Part shown: positions 46,031 to 57,610 of the stretch, piece after piece | Position numbering within the stretch: the first letter of the stretch is position 1 | Layout of the letters: each line of letters starts with the position of its first letter | Assembly: GCA_022575985.1 (NCBI GenBank) | Contig: JAKSXM010000266.1 | Coordinates: forward strand, 2,418,001 to 2,482,000 | DNA length: 64,000 nt | Direction of reading: 5' to 3' | Source of the DNA: Anagrus nilaparvatae | Lineage: Eukaryota > Arthropoda > Insecta > Hymenoptera > Mymaridae | Notes under the pieces: generated by a model | The model's input: the letters and a program-made list of their open reading frames with translations, nothing else | Database searches by the model: none | What the model was told of the DNA's origin: nothing | Translations under genes and position numbers: made by a program

Positions 46031-48350
46031 GAAAATATAAGCATTGATACATTATTTAATTTAAATTTAATATTTAGTAAATTTAATATTATTTCTCTAT
46101 AATACGTTTAATAATAGGAATTTAAGTTATTCACCTGAATTTGACTATTATTCAAGTAGTTCCCAAGTTATATGAGAGTTCTTTTATTTTTTATAAAATT
46201 TGCCGTTTTAGCATGTAAGCGTGTGATTTCCGTAATTACCTAGCTACACTTGATATTGTTGATCACTAAATAAGGATTATGTGTTTCGAGTAAAATGTAA
46301 TAAAATGTTTGATCAGGTCAAATTTATTTCCAAAATTTTATATATGTCTACGTAGTAAGATATGTGAGTGAACTTATTATGAATTTTTATTAAATCCATT
46401 GGGTTAAATTAGTTATTTATACTATCAATTCTTGTAGATATTCATATTAATATGTTAATCTTTTACTAATACATGCTGTCTAGCATATATGTATATTTTT
46501 ACATACCACACTTTTAAATAGTACTATTCTATTTTGGTAATAACTACCTTGAATTTATTATTTTTATTATTATTTTTAATTATTGTACCGTAGCAGTAAA
46601 ATTTTCGTTTATGGAATTTCTAGTTAATTTATATAGTTATATAACTTTACTGTTCCAATGGTAATCTTACAAGAATAAATTATGAATATATTTGCGTATT
46701 TTTCAAATGTGGCTTCAATTTGATCAATTTTTATTTTTAGTTTCATATATGTTCGAAAAACTTCCTTCCTAAGAATTATGGATTTTAATAGATTTTTATA
46801 TCTTATTAACATATTTTCGTAAATTATTAATCGTATTTTTTTATTCTGTGAGTGTGACTCAAATTTTCAGCAACAGACACTCATTTAAAAGGTAATTATT
46901 TTTTTATTACTACATTCTCTTGGACTAGTTTAACATATGTTTTAACATATGTAACTTCATTGACAACTTTGCTCTAACAATATCTCCAAGATTTTTTAGT
47001 TATTTTTATTACACTTTGTTACCCAAACAAAGGGATTACTTGTTATTTCAATCAGGTCGATTTTTATTTCAAACCGTTTGAATTTAATACTTCCATTACT
47101 TAAAAGAGGACGTGTTGAACGCACCAACAATTCTAATTGATAATTTTTTTATTTTTATTTTAGTTTTGATTTTACTCAAATTTCAATTTAGTTTATAGTT
47201 TTTATATTGTTTTTATTTCATTGAATTATATTTAAACCAATGAATATTCTCTAGTTGAGAATTTATGATTTAGTCTTACTTTAGCAACCAACAAGTTAAT
47301 CGTTATGAGAATTACCGTTAATTTTGCCGAGCGACATGAGGCCAATGATCTAAGATCATAAAATATTATTTAATATTTTGTATTCGTAAAGCATTGATTG
47401 AGAAAAAAAACTCATAATTCAAAGTCTTTTCCAAGTCTTTGTAAAAAAATTTTAATAAAAATTTTATTGAAAATGGGTGATTAAAATTTTAATATTTTCT
47501 AATTTAAGAAACTATCTTAGAATTCTCTATATATATTTTTTTACAGCAAAGATTTTATTTAGGGCTCTTACCCGATTTTTGAATATAATAAATAAACTCC
47601 GTAGGAAAGAGTATTTGTTCTCAAACCGGAGGTAAACTTAAGTTTTAGAACTTCGGTTTTTACACTTCTTAATAATGTGCAAAATTTATTTACTGGGAAA
47701 TTTCATGAAAACTATTCTAAATTCGTTTTGCTATACTACCCTGTATTTGCTTGAAAAGTTAAAATTTTCTTTAAAAAAACCAATTTATTTATTTTTCATT
47801 TTACCATTTGAATTCAAAAAAATTTTAAATCAAAGTTATTATAAGAAATCTTCCAAAAAAAAAATGTAATCTTTATATTTTATGAATTTCTGGGTAAGTA
47901 GACGCAGAATGAAAATATAGTCACTTTCTAGAGTAAAGTTACAATTTTGTTCCAAGCTTATATTTTAATAAGTTTCAGTGGTTTTTGAAATATCACGAAA
48001 ATACATTTTCAAGCACTATTCCGCATTCTGGTAATGATTTTTATTTATTTTCTTTTTTAACATTGGTATTGCAAATTCCTTAAGTGGTTTAATTTCCAAT
48101 AGTTATAAAAAAATATTCATGAATCTTATTGGTTTTTAATATCGAGAGAGAAAATTTAAAACCGATAAAAATATATTCAATAAGTGAAACTCATTGCTAA
48201 TTTTGATTGAAGTGTATTTGAATCTAGTTATTATACTTCTTAAAATTTCATTCGATAGAGCTTCGCTCTATTTGTGTGGTGAGTAAGAAAAAATCTCATT
48301 GTTTCGAACAGAAAATAAATTTTGGTTTCTTATAAATCAAAATATTTATC
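46031..48350. other. AT-rich spacer, no gene recognised
   Basis: No motif-bearing frame. A small hairpin (gatagagcttcgctctat) lies near 48255. Confidence 0.5.
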
Positions 48351-48356
48351 TGATTT

Positions 48357-48857
48357 ATATTAAACCTAACATGTAGTATTTAGTTAACGATTTTTTCAAA
48401 TCATTATAACAAATATTAATTTTTTTAAAAAAATTTTTAATTTTCAATAAATTAAATTTTTAATTTATAGAAAGATGTTAGATTGAACTGCTGATCTTAA
48501 AAAAAGCAGAAAAATTTTTTTATTTGAGATAAAAAAACGGGCCCTGGGAGGGATTTGAACCCACGATCTCCAGTTCTGTACACTGGTGTTTTAACCAACT
48601 AGTCTAACAGGGGGACCGCAGATTCTCAGCCTCCAGGAACGCTTTGTTATCTCAAATACAGCTATTACGCATCTAACCTAAATTTATAAATATTTTTTAT
48701 GAATTTAACGTTCGAATTGATGAAATTTATTAATTTTTAAGGCTTTAACGATAATTAATCAAACAAATGAAATCAATTTTCGATTTATTTAACTTAACAC
48801 TGATAGGTGTACGAATTAATCTACAGGTGTACGAAAATACTACATGTTAGGTTTAAT
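48357..48857. repeat. Inverted repeat pair enclosing the tRNA-like unit
   Basis: A 24-bp sequence containing taaacctaacatgtagtatt at 48357-48381 returns as an exact reverse complement at 48834-48857. A second, inner pair (tatttgagataa at 48521 and ttatctcaaata at 48649) flanks the tRNA-like sequence closely. Confidence 0.7.
48541..48618 (-). tRNA. tRNA-like gene or tRNA pseudogene, anticodon ACA by position
   Basis: The minus strand has a good A box (tagactagttgg), a perfect-looking B box (ggttcaaatcc), a 5-bp anticodon stem (ccagt/actgg) around a 7-base loop (gtacaga, T at position 33, anticodon ACA), and a T loop ttcaaat. A run of seven T follows directly, fitting a Pol III terminator. The D stem is poor (gact/aaac), the T stem has one mismatch, and the acceptor stem keeps only a perfect cccctg-type core with mismatched ends. 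ACA (Cys-UGU) is not a normal tRNA-Cys anticodon. A transcribed tRNA-derived RNA or a decayed tRNA is more likely than a decoding tRNA. Confidence 0.55.
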
Positions 48858-49005
48858 AAAAAAAGAGACGATTAATTCGTACACCTATCAGTGTTAAGTT
48901 AAATAAATCAAAAATTGATTTCATTTGTACGGTTAATCATCGTTAAAGCCTTAAAAATTAATTCATTTCATCAATTCGAAGGTTAAGTTCATAAAAAATA
49001 ATTAT
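48685..49005. mobile_element. Palindromic MITE-like element, ~320 bp
   Basis: The left arm (48685-48817) and right arm (48870-49005) are reverse complements with few mismatches, e.g. cctatcagtgttaagttaaa in the right arm. The centre is ~50 bp. No coding sequence. It lies against the 5' edge of the NFXL1-like remnant. Confidence 0.75.
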
Positions 49006-49034
49006 TTTATAAAGTTTTTACTGAAAGTTTCAAT

Positions 49035-50065
49035 GTTTTATTTATCAAATGTGTGAAAATCCTGGGCCATGTCTTCAATGTCCAAAAATGGTATTTGTTA
49101 AATTTTATTGCAGGAAAAAACCTTCGATAACAAGAAGATGTAATTTTACAGAGTAATATTGCGGTGATAAATGTGATAATAATAACAAAAAATGTAGTAT
49201 TCAATGTGAAGAAAAATTTCATCCAGGAAAATGCTAACCTTTTTTAAAATGTTACTTACCAATTATAACTATCAAAGCAAAAATGACATAGGAAAATTAG
49301 TGATGCTTTTTGGAAATTTGATAAAATATATAATAGACAATTTTCATGTAATTTACATATATTTTATGAATTTTTGTCTTAAATCCGGCAATTGTGATAA
49401 ATGTCTTCTTGAAATGAATTATGCTTGCCCATATGGAAAAAAAGTATGCGATAACATGCAAGCAACAACAAAGTCCTACTTGTAGAAAGCTACTATATAT
49501 TTGTGTTCATTTTTGTAATATGAAATGTCACATGGAAAAATGTGGCTCCTGTTTTGAAGTGCTTTTGAAAACTTGTAGATTTAATAGTTTTACTAAAGAA
49601 GTTATATGTTCAAAAGAATTTCATTGCAATAAAAAATGTCCTCAAATCAAATTATGCTTTGTAATAAAAATTGCTGTGATTGTATTCTAAAAAATATTTT
49701 TAAGATTTGTGAAAAAGTTTGCGATAATAATTTTAATTGTAAACATAAGTGTACTGCTCCTTGTCATAGCGGCTCATGTTACTTATGCCCTCAAACGGTT
49801 GACATTAAATGCCGCTATGGTAAAAATAAAATAAATGTATCATTTAGAGCTGTGAAAAAAAAATAAAACCGCCTCATTGCAATAAGCAATGCATAATTCC
49901 TCCCATTTGACATTAACGAAAAAGAAAAACTAATAAATCTCATCAAGGTCCTTGTCCACCTTGTCGAAAAACTTGTGGCTTAGTTTATAAAAGGTGTGGT
50001 CATAATTGTGTTGTGCAATGCCGTACCAAAGTTTAGACTAAAATTGTTCCAAATGGGGTTCCAAA
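49035..50065 (+). pseudogene. NFXL1-like NF-X1 zinc-finger gene, upstream part of remnant
   Basis: Plus-strand frames encode consecutive NF-X1-type fingers. First is CENPGPCLQCPKMVFVKFYC followed by a stop (frame from 49046), then HPGKC near 49222, KSGNCDKCLLEM near 49385 and CHMEKCGSCFEVLLKTCRF near 49530. These are followed by CSKEFHCNKKCPQ, CEKVCDNNFNCKHKCTAPCH and SGSCYLCPQTVDIKCRYG near 49710-49820, and GPCPPCRKTCG near 49950. The Cys spacing and the Cys-Pro-x-Cys repeats are those of NFXL1/NFX1. At least four frame changes and five stops interrupt about 340 codons, so it is not translated as one protein. No introns are needed to connect the fingers. It ends exactly at the duplicated target of the hAT insertion and continues at 56617. 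Confidence 0.85.
50058..50065. repeat. Target-site duplication gttccaaa of hAT element, left
   Basis: Identical 8 bp at 56609-56616. An 8-bp duplication is the hAT signature. Confidence 0.95.
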
Positions 50066-50084
50066 TAGTGCTTCACGCGAGACG

Positions 50085-50225
50085 AAAGAGACGAGATTTG
50101 CTCTGATCTCATCTCGGTCTCGAAAAATCTCATTTTTTGCAAGTCTCGTCTCGTCTCGTCTCGCCTCGTTCTCGATCTCGTCTCGTCTCGTCTCGAAAAA
50201 GTCTCGAAAGTCTCGAAATCTCGCC
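50085..50225. promoter_or_regulatory. Left subterminal pentamer array of the hAT
   Basis: Many ctcgt/ctcgg/ctcga units, including tctcgtctcgtctcg. A mirrored array lies at 56460-56590. In hAT elements short subterminal repeats bind transposase. Confidence 0.7.
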
Positions 50226-50229
50226 TTAG

Positions 50230-52300
50230 CAAAATAATAAATTAATAAATTTTTTTTTTATATCACTTGGTAACAATGATCAATTTTTTACATTCAGGCG
50301 ATTATTGTTACGCTTATAATGAAAAAGCATGAGTTGAGTAATGGGAAAAAAATATATACCTATAGGAATTTTACTGTCAATAAAACTGCATTTCAAGTCA
50401 AAACTCATTTTTCCTTTTGTTTTATAATTAGATATAAACGTACTAATTAACTTTTTTTTCAACTTTTCATTTTTCAAAATGTGATTTTTTTATTTTTTGA
50501 AAACATTTTGTAATTAAAATTATAACATATATTTGAATGAAAACTATGTAAACTTGAAATTATTTTAAATAATAAAATTCAAATTATTTTTTAATTTTTT
50601 GCGTATGCAAATAAAATCGTTAAAAAAATTTGTTTTTGATTTTATAATTTTTAAATAATAAAAAAAATTTTAAAGGAATTATTAATTCTCGGTATGCTTT
50701 TGATGTATAATTTTTGTATAATACATTATCATTTTATACTACCGGTAATAAAAAAAGAGAGTTTTTTTTTACAATTATTAATGAATAGAGTATCATAAAT
50801 ATATTTATAAAACACCTTTATTTAATATTAAAATACATATATTAATGTTGTTATACATAATTGAGTCACAAAACTTTTATTTTTTCTTGAAAAATAAAAA
50901 TATGATCAATCAAAAAAAAAAGATTTTATGTGAATAACTGTTATTTAATTAACACTTTATTACAAGATTCAGTTGAAAAAAATATGGGATGACTTTTTTT
51001 TATATTACCGTTTGCCTTCTAGTTTTTTTTCTTCTAATTTCTAGTTTTTTTTTTGGATAGGAAGCTACAGGGTTGTAAAAATCTGACATAATAATTATAC
51101 TCATTTAAATTTTATTTTGTTATACATGAATTTAAAATTTTATAAGTTTTATAATTTTATTGAAGCTATGTCCTAGATTAATAATTCTTAAAAAAAAAAC
51201 TTTCTTATTATTAAAAAAATTTTTATTATTGAATCATATGGTTTTTACAATACATATTTATGTAATTTCGTATAAATCCTGTAGAAATAGCTAACTAATA
51301 TTTTGGTCAAAAAAATTTTTATTTGAAGAAGCGTTCAGTTCTTTAACTGCTTTAAACCAGTAAATTTATATTTTAAATTTATTTTTGTATGTTAAAATAA
51401 AATTTTGAAAAACTGTTTGTTTAAAATAATACACACATATCTAAAATTTGTAAAAAATTGTTCATAAAATTTTTTTGACAATAAAATTTGGAAATTGTTG
51501 CCATTTAAAATAATTCTTTGCTTATAATTAAAAAAAAGAAAAATTAGTATTTTGAAAAATGAAACGAGGAAATGATGGGAATGTGAAAAATAAAAAAATA
51601 CCCTGCCAACTAGCTGGCACTGAGGTTCCTCAAACAATGGGCTGTAATCTTAATTTACAACAAATATTATTGATTACAACCATGCAATTATACATACATT
51701 TTTCGTTTTTAGTAGCCGGTAAAGTAGATTATTAAGATCATTTTGTTATTAAAGTGAAAATTCTAGCGACCATGGATTGGTCGCGCTGGCGTTAATGGAT
51801 TTTAAATCATTTTTGCATAATTAAAAAGAAACAAATGTAAAAAAAGCTAATTTTATTTTTTTTTATAAAATTTTATTTTATTAGAATATAAAATTATCCC
51901 TTAATAATTAAAATATTGGGTAACATGATTTTTTTGTTTTGTCAAAGAAATGGATGGTAACGATGCTAAAATTACAAATATTTGCTCAATTATAAAAGAT
52001 AGGAGTTTTTACCATAATAATTCCTTATAATTTATTTTCTCAGTGTACATTATTATTTATATTATTTCTATTAATCACAAAATAATAAATTATTTAATTC
52101 TATAAATTGTTTGATTCTTTAAAAAATGACAATATAACTTTTAAATCTTAATTTTAAAATGCAAACATAACCATTTAATATTTTTAGGCTGTTTATTATT
52201 GTTTATAATATCATTAAGCTGCATACATAAATAAACATAGCAACGAACAAAATAATCCGAGGAAGTCAAAAAGAGGCAAGATTTCCATCATTCTTTCTTG
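50230..52300. other. Non-coding left part of the hAT
   Basis: AT-rich, no gene. A block ctgccaactagctggcactgaggttcctca lies at about 51603-51632 (quoted here only as a landmark pattern: ctggcactgaggttcct). A close relative lies outside the hAT at about 58395. Confidence 0.5.
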
Positions 52301-52369
52301 TGTGTTATAATTTATATCAAAATAAAAAAAAAATTGTGATCGGATACAAAAAATTACTATAAACTAAAT

Positions 52370-53580
52370 TTCTAAAACTTGTACACTCATTAAAATAAAT
52401 TAGATGTGCCCAAAACGAAAAATAAATTTGGTGTTTTATGTATTTTTTTGTGACGAAGATTTTGGAGAAAAAAATTTTCAAAAAATTAATTATCAGATTC
52501 AAGATATCGAGTAAAAATCATAATTTCAAATATAAGTAATTTCATGGAAATGAATGAGGTATTACATCCAAATTAAAAAAAAAAAAAGTATTTTGAGATT
52601 TTTTTAATAAACAAATTTTTTGGAAAAAAAAGTTAGGTATTCATTCGATAGTTGTTATAAAATATCACTGGTTACAATATTTTAAAATATTAGTACTTTC
52701 ATAGAATTAAATGAGGTGTTACACCAAAAAAAAAAAAAAAATATTGCAGTTTTTTTTATTTTTCTTTTTTTTTAATTTTGAGAAAAAAATTTTGAAAAAA
52801 TTCAGTATCAGTTCCAAAAAATTACTGTAAACGAGGTTCTTAAAACTAGTACTTCCATGGAAATAAATTAGGTACTACGTCCAAAAAGAAAAAAAAAATT
52901 GGTATTTTTTGTATTTTTTTGTGAAAAAAATTTTAGAAAAAAAATTTTCAGAAAATTAAGTATCCGATTCGAGATATCATTTGAAAACTATACTTTCAAA
53001 TATAAGTACTTTCATGGATATAAATGAGGTATTACATCCAAATTAAAAAAAAAAGGGTAGGGTTAGAGATTTTTGGATAAAAAAATGTTTGAAAAAAAAA
53101 TTATGTCTTAATTCGATAATGGTTTTGAAATATCACTAATTACAATATTTTCAGATATTAGTACTTTCATAGAATTAAATGAGGTATTACACCCAAAAAA
53201 AAAAAAAAATATTGCATTTTTTTTTATTTTTCTATTTTTTTAATTTTGACAAAAAGAATTTTGAAAAAATTCAGTATCAGATCCAAAAAATAACAATAAA
53301 CAATGTTCTTAAAACTAGTACTTCCATGGAAATAAATTAGGTACTACGTCCAAAAAGAAAAAAAAAAATTGTATTTTTTGTATTTTTTTGTGAAAAAAAT
53401 TTTAGAAAAAAAATTTTCAGAAAATTAAGTATCCGATTCGAGATATCATGTAAAAACCATACTTTCAAATATAAGTACTTTCATGGAAATAAATGAGGTA
53501 TTACATCCAAATCAAAAAAAAAAAAAAGTACCTCGAGCTTTTTTGGTGAAAAAATTTTTGAAAAAAAAATTAGGTCTTAA
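52370..53580. repeat. Satellite-like array, unit ~157 bp, about eight units, in ~470-bp triplets
   Basis: A landmark like actttcatggaaataaatga recurs near 52380, 52539, 52697, 52852, 53011, 53167, 53322 and 53480. Units one, four and seven steps apart resemble each other most, giving a higher-order period of three units. Each unit has poly-A and aaaaaattttgaaaaaatt stretches. Related units occur outside the hAT at 58470-58690. Confidence 0.8.
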
Positions 53581-53619
53581 TTCCATAATACTTGTGAAAT
53601 ATCACCGATTACATACATA

Positions 53620-53620
<1 letters not shown>

Positions 53621-53678
<58 letters not shown>
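53621..53678. repeat. (AC)n microsatellite
   Basis: About 28 uninterrupted AC units just upstream of the transposase. Confidence 0.95.
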
Positions 53679-53680
<2 letters not shown>

Positions 53681-53731
53681 TTTTTTTAAAGACAGGTTTT
53701 TTAGCTTCCTGGGGTCCCAAAACGTGCTTAT

Positions 53732-56075
53732 ATGCCAAAAAATAGAAAATCAAATTTTGACCTAACACAATGGTTCCTCTTTGAGGAACCAAAAACAAAT
53801 AGCAGAGATTCTTCTGTTTTAAATGAAAATGCTCATGAAAATGAAAATAACCAAAGTACAGAAATGATGAATGTCGATAGTGGTAACAATAGTCTTGACA
53901 ATAATCATAGTGAAGAAGATGTTCAAATAAAGAAAAAAAAGCAAATATCTTTATATAATAAATATTTTGAAACAAAAATTGAAAAAAATGGTGATTGTTA
54001 CGGAGTCTGTATAATATGTAAAATTTCAGGAATAAACAAACGCATATCACGAAAGGATAGAAATACATCAGGTTTAAAACGACATTTAGCTAATAAGCAT
54101 AAAGTATCCGATAAGGTTACAAGCGATGCAACAAACGTATTGAAAAATCAAAGGAAAATTACTGATATTAAATATGTAAGTTATTCACTTTTTAAAAATT
54201 ATATTGTTATGTTATAAATATTGAATAAATCTTTAAAACAATTTCGCATTTTTTGTTTAATTACAGGGAAAACTATGTGACAAAGATTTAGAAAAATTAT
54301 GCGTTGAATGGTTAGCTATAAAAAAATTACCGCTAAATTTGATGATAATCCCACACAAAATTTTTTTAAAATTATTAGTGATAATAAATATGCAATGCCT
54401 TTAAGAAATAAAACGAAAAACCTTGTTATGAAGCACTACGAAGAAATGAAAAATAAATTCAAAATAATGCTAGCTAAAAATGATTCAAAATTTGCTTTTA
54501 CTGTAGATGGCTGTACTTTTAATAATTTAAGATCATTTTATGGGATTACAATACATTTTATTGATGAAGATTGGGAAATACAATCTATACTTCTTGATTT
54601 TATTCCTGCAAAAGCTCAAATTGCTGGAACTGATATTGCTGATTTTTTTTTTGAATAATATTTCTGAATTTAAAATAGAAAATAAAATACAAGGAATAAC
54701 AGTAGATAATGTGTCTGCTAATACAGGCTTTGTTATTCAATTAGAAATATTACTTAAACAACGTGGAATTGAATTTAGTTCAATAGATCAACATTTTCGA
54801 TGTGCAGCTCACATTTTAAATTTGGCTGTTCAAGATACGTTAAAGTTATTAAAAGTGAAAATAAATGATAACGATGACATTTATATTGAAGAAAATGATG
54901 TAACTGACGATCTTGGTCATGCAAGTCTAATTGAAAATGCGGAAAATAACGAAAATTTAGAAAATATTATCGATAATAGTGATGATTCAGAATATTCAGA
55001 TGACGATAATGACTGGAATGATAATTTATTTAATGAAGCTTCCGGTGAAGAAAAATGGGCAACAATCGTATCAAATATAAGAAATATAATGAAAAAAATG
55101 AAAAGATCCGAAGATTTAAGAATAAAATTCAAAAACTGTTGTAAAATAACTGAAGAAAAATACAGGGCTCCCATCAGTGCATCGATGTTAAAACACGATG
55201 GAATAGTACATATTATATGCTCGATGTTGCATTTAAAATGAAATCAGCAATAAATTTGATGACAAATAACCCTGAGTTAAATCCTTTCCAATTAAATGAA
55301 GAGGATTGGCTTAGTTTAAAAAGGATACTAAATTTTTTGGAAAATTTTAAAAAAATGACAAAGTTTTTATCGTATGAAAAAAATCTACTTTACCTTCAGT
55401 TATTGTGTCAATAAATTTACTATTAGATAAGATTGAAAAAATTACAAAGGATTTAGATGAATTAAAAAATAGGACTCCGAGTGACGAAACTCTCCTTTTA
55501 GCTTTCCAAGCTGGGAAAGAGAAATTATTAAAGCATTATCGGAAAATGAATTGGGTATATTGTGCTGCGCTAATTTTAGATCCACGACATAAGCTTGAAT
55601 CTTTTAAATTAACTACTTGGTGTAAAGATTTAGAATATGCCTCATATGAAAAATTTAAAGAAATTTTTGAAAAAAAATTTTGAAAAAAAATTAAAAAAAA
55701 TAACAACAAATCAAACGAAGATGATGCATATACAATAGACTTTCAGTCTATATATGTGAAAAGTAGTAAAAAAACAATGGTTGGGCTGAAGAGCTTGAGG
55801 AGTATTTAAATCAAAAAAGAGAAAATTATGATACAGATATATTAATGTGGTGGAAATTGCATCAAAAATCATTTCCGCGACTAGCTAAAATGGCCAGAGA
55901 CATACTCTGTATTTGTGCTACATCTGTGCCAATCGAACGAATATTTTCTACAGCGGCATTGATAGTGACTGATCACAGAACATCTCTTCGTGATAATTCT
56001 ATTAGGGCGCTAATATCCATTCATTCATGGATGAAAAGTAAAATAAAAAAATTAATTTTTAGCTCAAAGTTATAG
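53732..56075 (+). pseudogene. hAT transposase with BED zinc finger (broken)
   Basis: Exon 1 begins at 53732 (MPKNRKSNFDLTQWF). It has an acidic N-terminus and a BED finger near 53995-54110 (GVCIICKIS...RHLANKHK, giving CxxC and HxxxxH ligands). A 91-bp intron with gtaag donor (54176) and ttacag acceptor (54266) follows. Exon 2 shows the RNase H-like core: VEWLAIKKLPLN, KFAFTVDGCTFNN, QGITVDNVSANTG and RCAAHILNLAVQD. The C-terminal hAT dimerisation region is near 55845-56020 (MWWKLHQKSFPRLAKMARDI, VPIERIFSTAALIV, DHRTSLRDNSIRALISIHS). Single-base frame changes near 54340, 54650 (T8 run), 55230, 55400 and 55690 break the frame. The copy is inactive, but its ends could still be mobilised in trans. 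Confidence 0.9.
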
Positions 56076-56459
56076 TTTTAATTGTATTTATGTAAAGTTT
56101 AAAAATATTATGTAAATGATATGTATATAAAAAATATATATAAATAATACGTTTCTACAATAAATTTTAATAATCAAACTTATAAGTAAACTGCATTTAC
56201 AGATTAAAAACTTTAAAATATGCATTTTGTAGATAAGTATTATATTATCGAAAAGCGCAGTGATTAAATAAAAAAATGCAAAATAAAAATTGTATCAGAA
56301 AAATGCATGATTGGAGTTTTTGATCTGGAAGACAGTAAAGTTATGAGTTTTTCCTTATTAATAACTTAAATTAGATACTTAAAAAATTTTCATTTTAAAA
56401 GAATTTTCTATTTGTAAAAAAAAAGTTTTTATATAAATTATTTATTCTGTGAGAAATTT

Positions 56460-56590
56460 TCGAGACTTCGAGACTTCTCGTCGAGACTTTTTTAAGTCTC
56501 GGTATCGTCTCGCAATTTTTATTTGCAGATCTCGTCCCGATCTCGTCTCGGTTTTCGTGACGAGACCGAGACGAGACCAAAAAAATCTCG
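56460..56590. promoter_or_regulatory. Right subterminal pentamer array of the hAT
   Basis: gagac/cgaga units, mirror of the left array, with phrases such as gacgagaccgagacgagacc. Ends at the right TIR. Confidence 0.7.
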
Positions 56591-56608
56591 GTCTCGCGTG
56601 AAGCACTA

Positions 56609-56616
56609 GTTCCAAA
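56609..56616. repeat. Target-site duplication gttccaaa of hAT element, right
   Basis: Matches 50058-50065 exactly. Confidence 0.95.
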
Positions 56617-57475
56617 CAATCCTAATGGGCAAGGGAAGTAAATCAAAAAGAAACATGGGATTGCAAAACATTTAAATGCCCTCCCTGTGAAGTTTTTGTT
56701 ATGATAACCTGTTTTGGTGGTCATAAAACATTTCCATGGCTATGTCGTAATGCCTATTCAAGATTTTGTTTAAGTGAATGTGGGCAATTACTTGTATGTA
56801 CAAAACTTTTTTTGTGATAAACCTTGTCATGAACTTTCATCAATTTAAAATAGTGAGAAAAATGATGAAAATAAATATATTTTTTGGGAAAAACTCTGCC
56901 TGTTTTCAAGAACTAAAGGTTGCACTCATGCCTGTAATATATTATGTCATCCGTTCCCATTTGAAATACGTAAGCAGTTAGTCAGAATTTACTGACACTG
57001 TAAAATTAACCTTCTTTATATATGTTGCTATGAGCTAACTTCTTAATCAGAAGAGAAAAAAAAATTACTTTTAAAACGTAGCAATTAATGTTCCCTTAAT
57101 GTAAATTTTACTAATATTTTAAATACAACATACTTTTTTGAAAGCAGTGGAATTTTAACATTTGTTTGTAGTATCCACGCGCTCAAAGATTTTAGCATAC
57201 TTGTCAATTTGTTTCAAAAGAAAAGAAGAATTAGAAAAACCTTATATTATTGAATCAGAAAGACATAACAGAATAAAAGAATTGCAAAATCAAAAAGAAA
57301 TTGAAATGTTTGAAACGAAATTTAAACCAAAAAGAAGAAGAGATAATTACAATTTGGACTAAAATCAGATAATAATAATTTTAAAAGTCATTTTAAATCG
57401 AATTTGATTTTTACAATATTTATCAGTTTGGCTGTTTTATTTATATTTTACAGAAATTTTATATTCTAATCTATT
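56609..57475 (+). pseudogene. NFXL1-like NF-X1 zinc-finger gene, downstream part with C-terminal membrane segment
   Basis: Continues the remnant cut at 50065. One frame reads WDCKTFKCPPCEVFVMITCF and GGHKTFPWLC. Then come CLSECGQLLVCTK, CDKPCH and GCTHACNILCHP, degenerate NF-X1 fingers. The end, from 57162, reads ICFKRKEELEKPYIIESERH and IEMFETKFKPKRRR, the charged tail of NFXL1. A one-base shift near 57358 leads into KSNLIFTIFISLAVLFIFYR and a stop at 57475. That corresponds to NFXL1's C-terminal transmembrane anchor. A GT...AG segment at about 57101-57172 could be a small intron, which would argue for a decayed gene rather than a retrocopy. Stops and shifts make it a pseudogene in this assembly. 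Confidence 0.8.
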
Positions 57476-57567
57476 ATAATGTTAATAAAATAAAGTATAA
57501 AAAACGCTTGGATACCTTTGAAAACTGAAAAAAATGTTATTTAAAATTAAATTTTTTTATAAATAAG

Positions 57568-57574
57568 TTGTAAA

Positions 57575-57610
<36 letters not shown>

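Larger units (their letters stand above)
50066..56608 (+). mobile_element. hAT DNA transposon, 6.54 kb, with perfect 18-bp TIRs
   Basis: The ends are tagtgcttcacgcgagac (50066-50083) and its exact reverse complement gtctcgcgtgaagcacta (56591-56608), flanked by a perfect 8-bp duplication. Just inside both ends lie arrays of the pentamer ctcgt/gtctc (about 50085-50225 and 56460-56590, inverted relative to each other), likely subterminal transposase-binding repeats. The right half carries a BED-finger transposase. The left half (50230-53580) is non-coding, AT-rich, and holds a satellite-like array. The element is larger than most hATs, probably because of that array. Confidence 0.95.

Noticed and set aside
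48541..48618. Functional tRNA-Cys
   Set aside because: The anticodon would be ACA rather than the normal GCA, and acceptor and D stems are degraded. Kept only as tRNA-like.
53577..54068. 163-residue minus-strand frame with CV repeats
   Set aside because: Shadow of the (AC)n microsatellite and of transposase exon 1 on the opposite strand.
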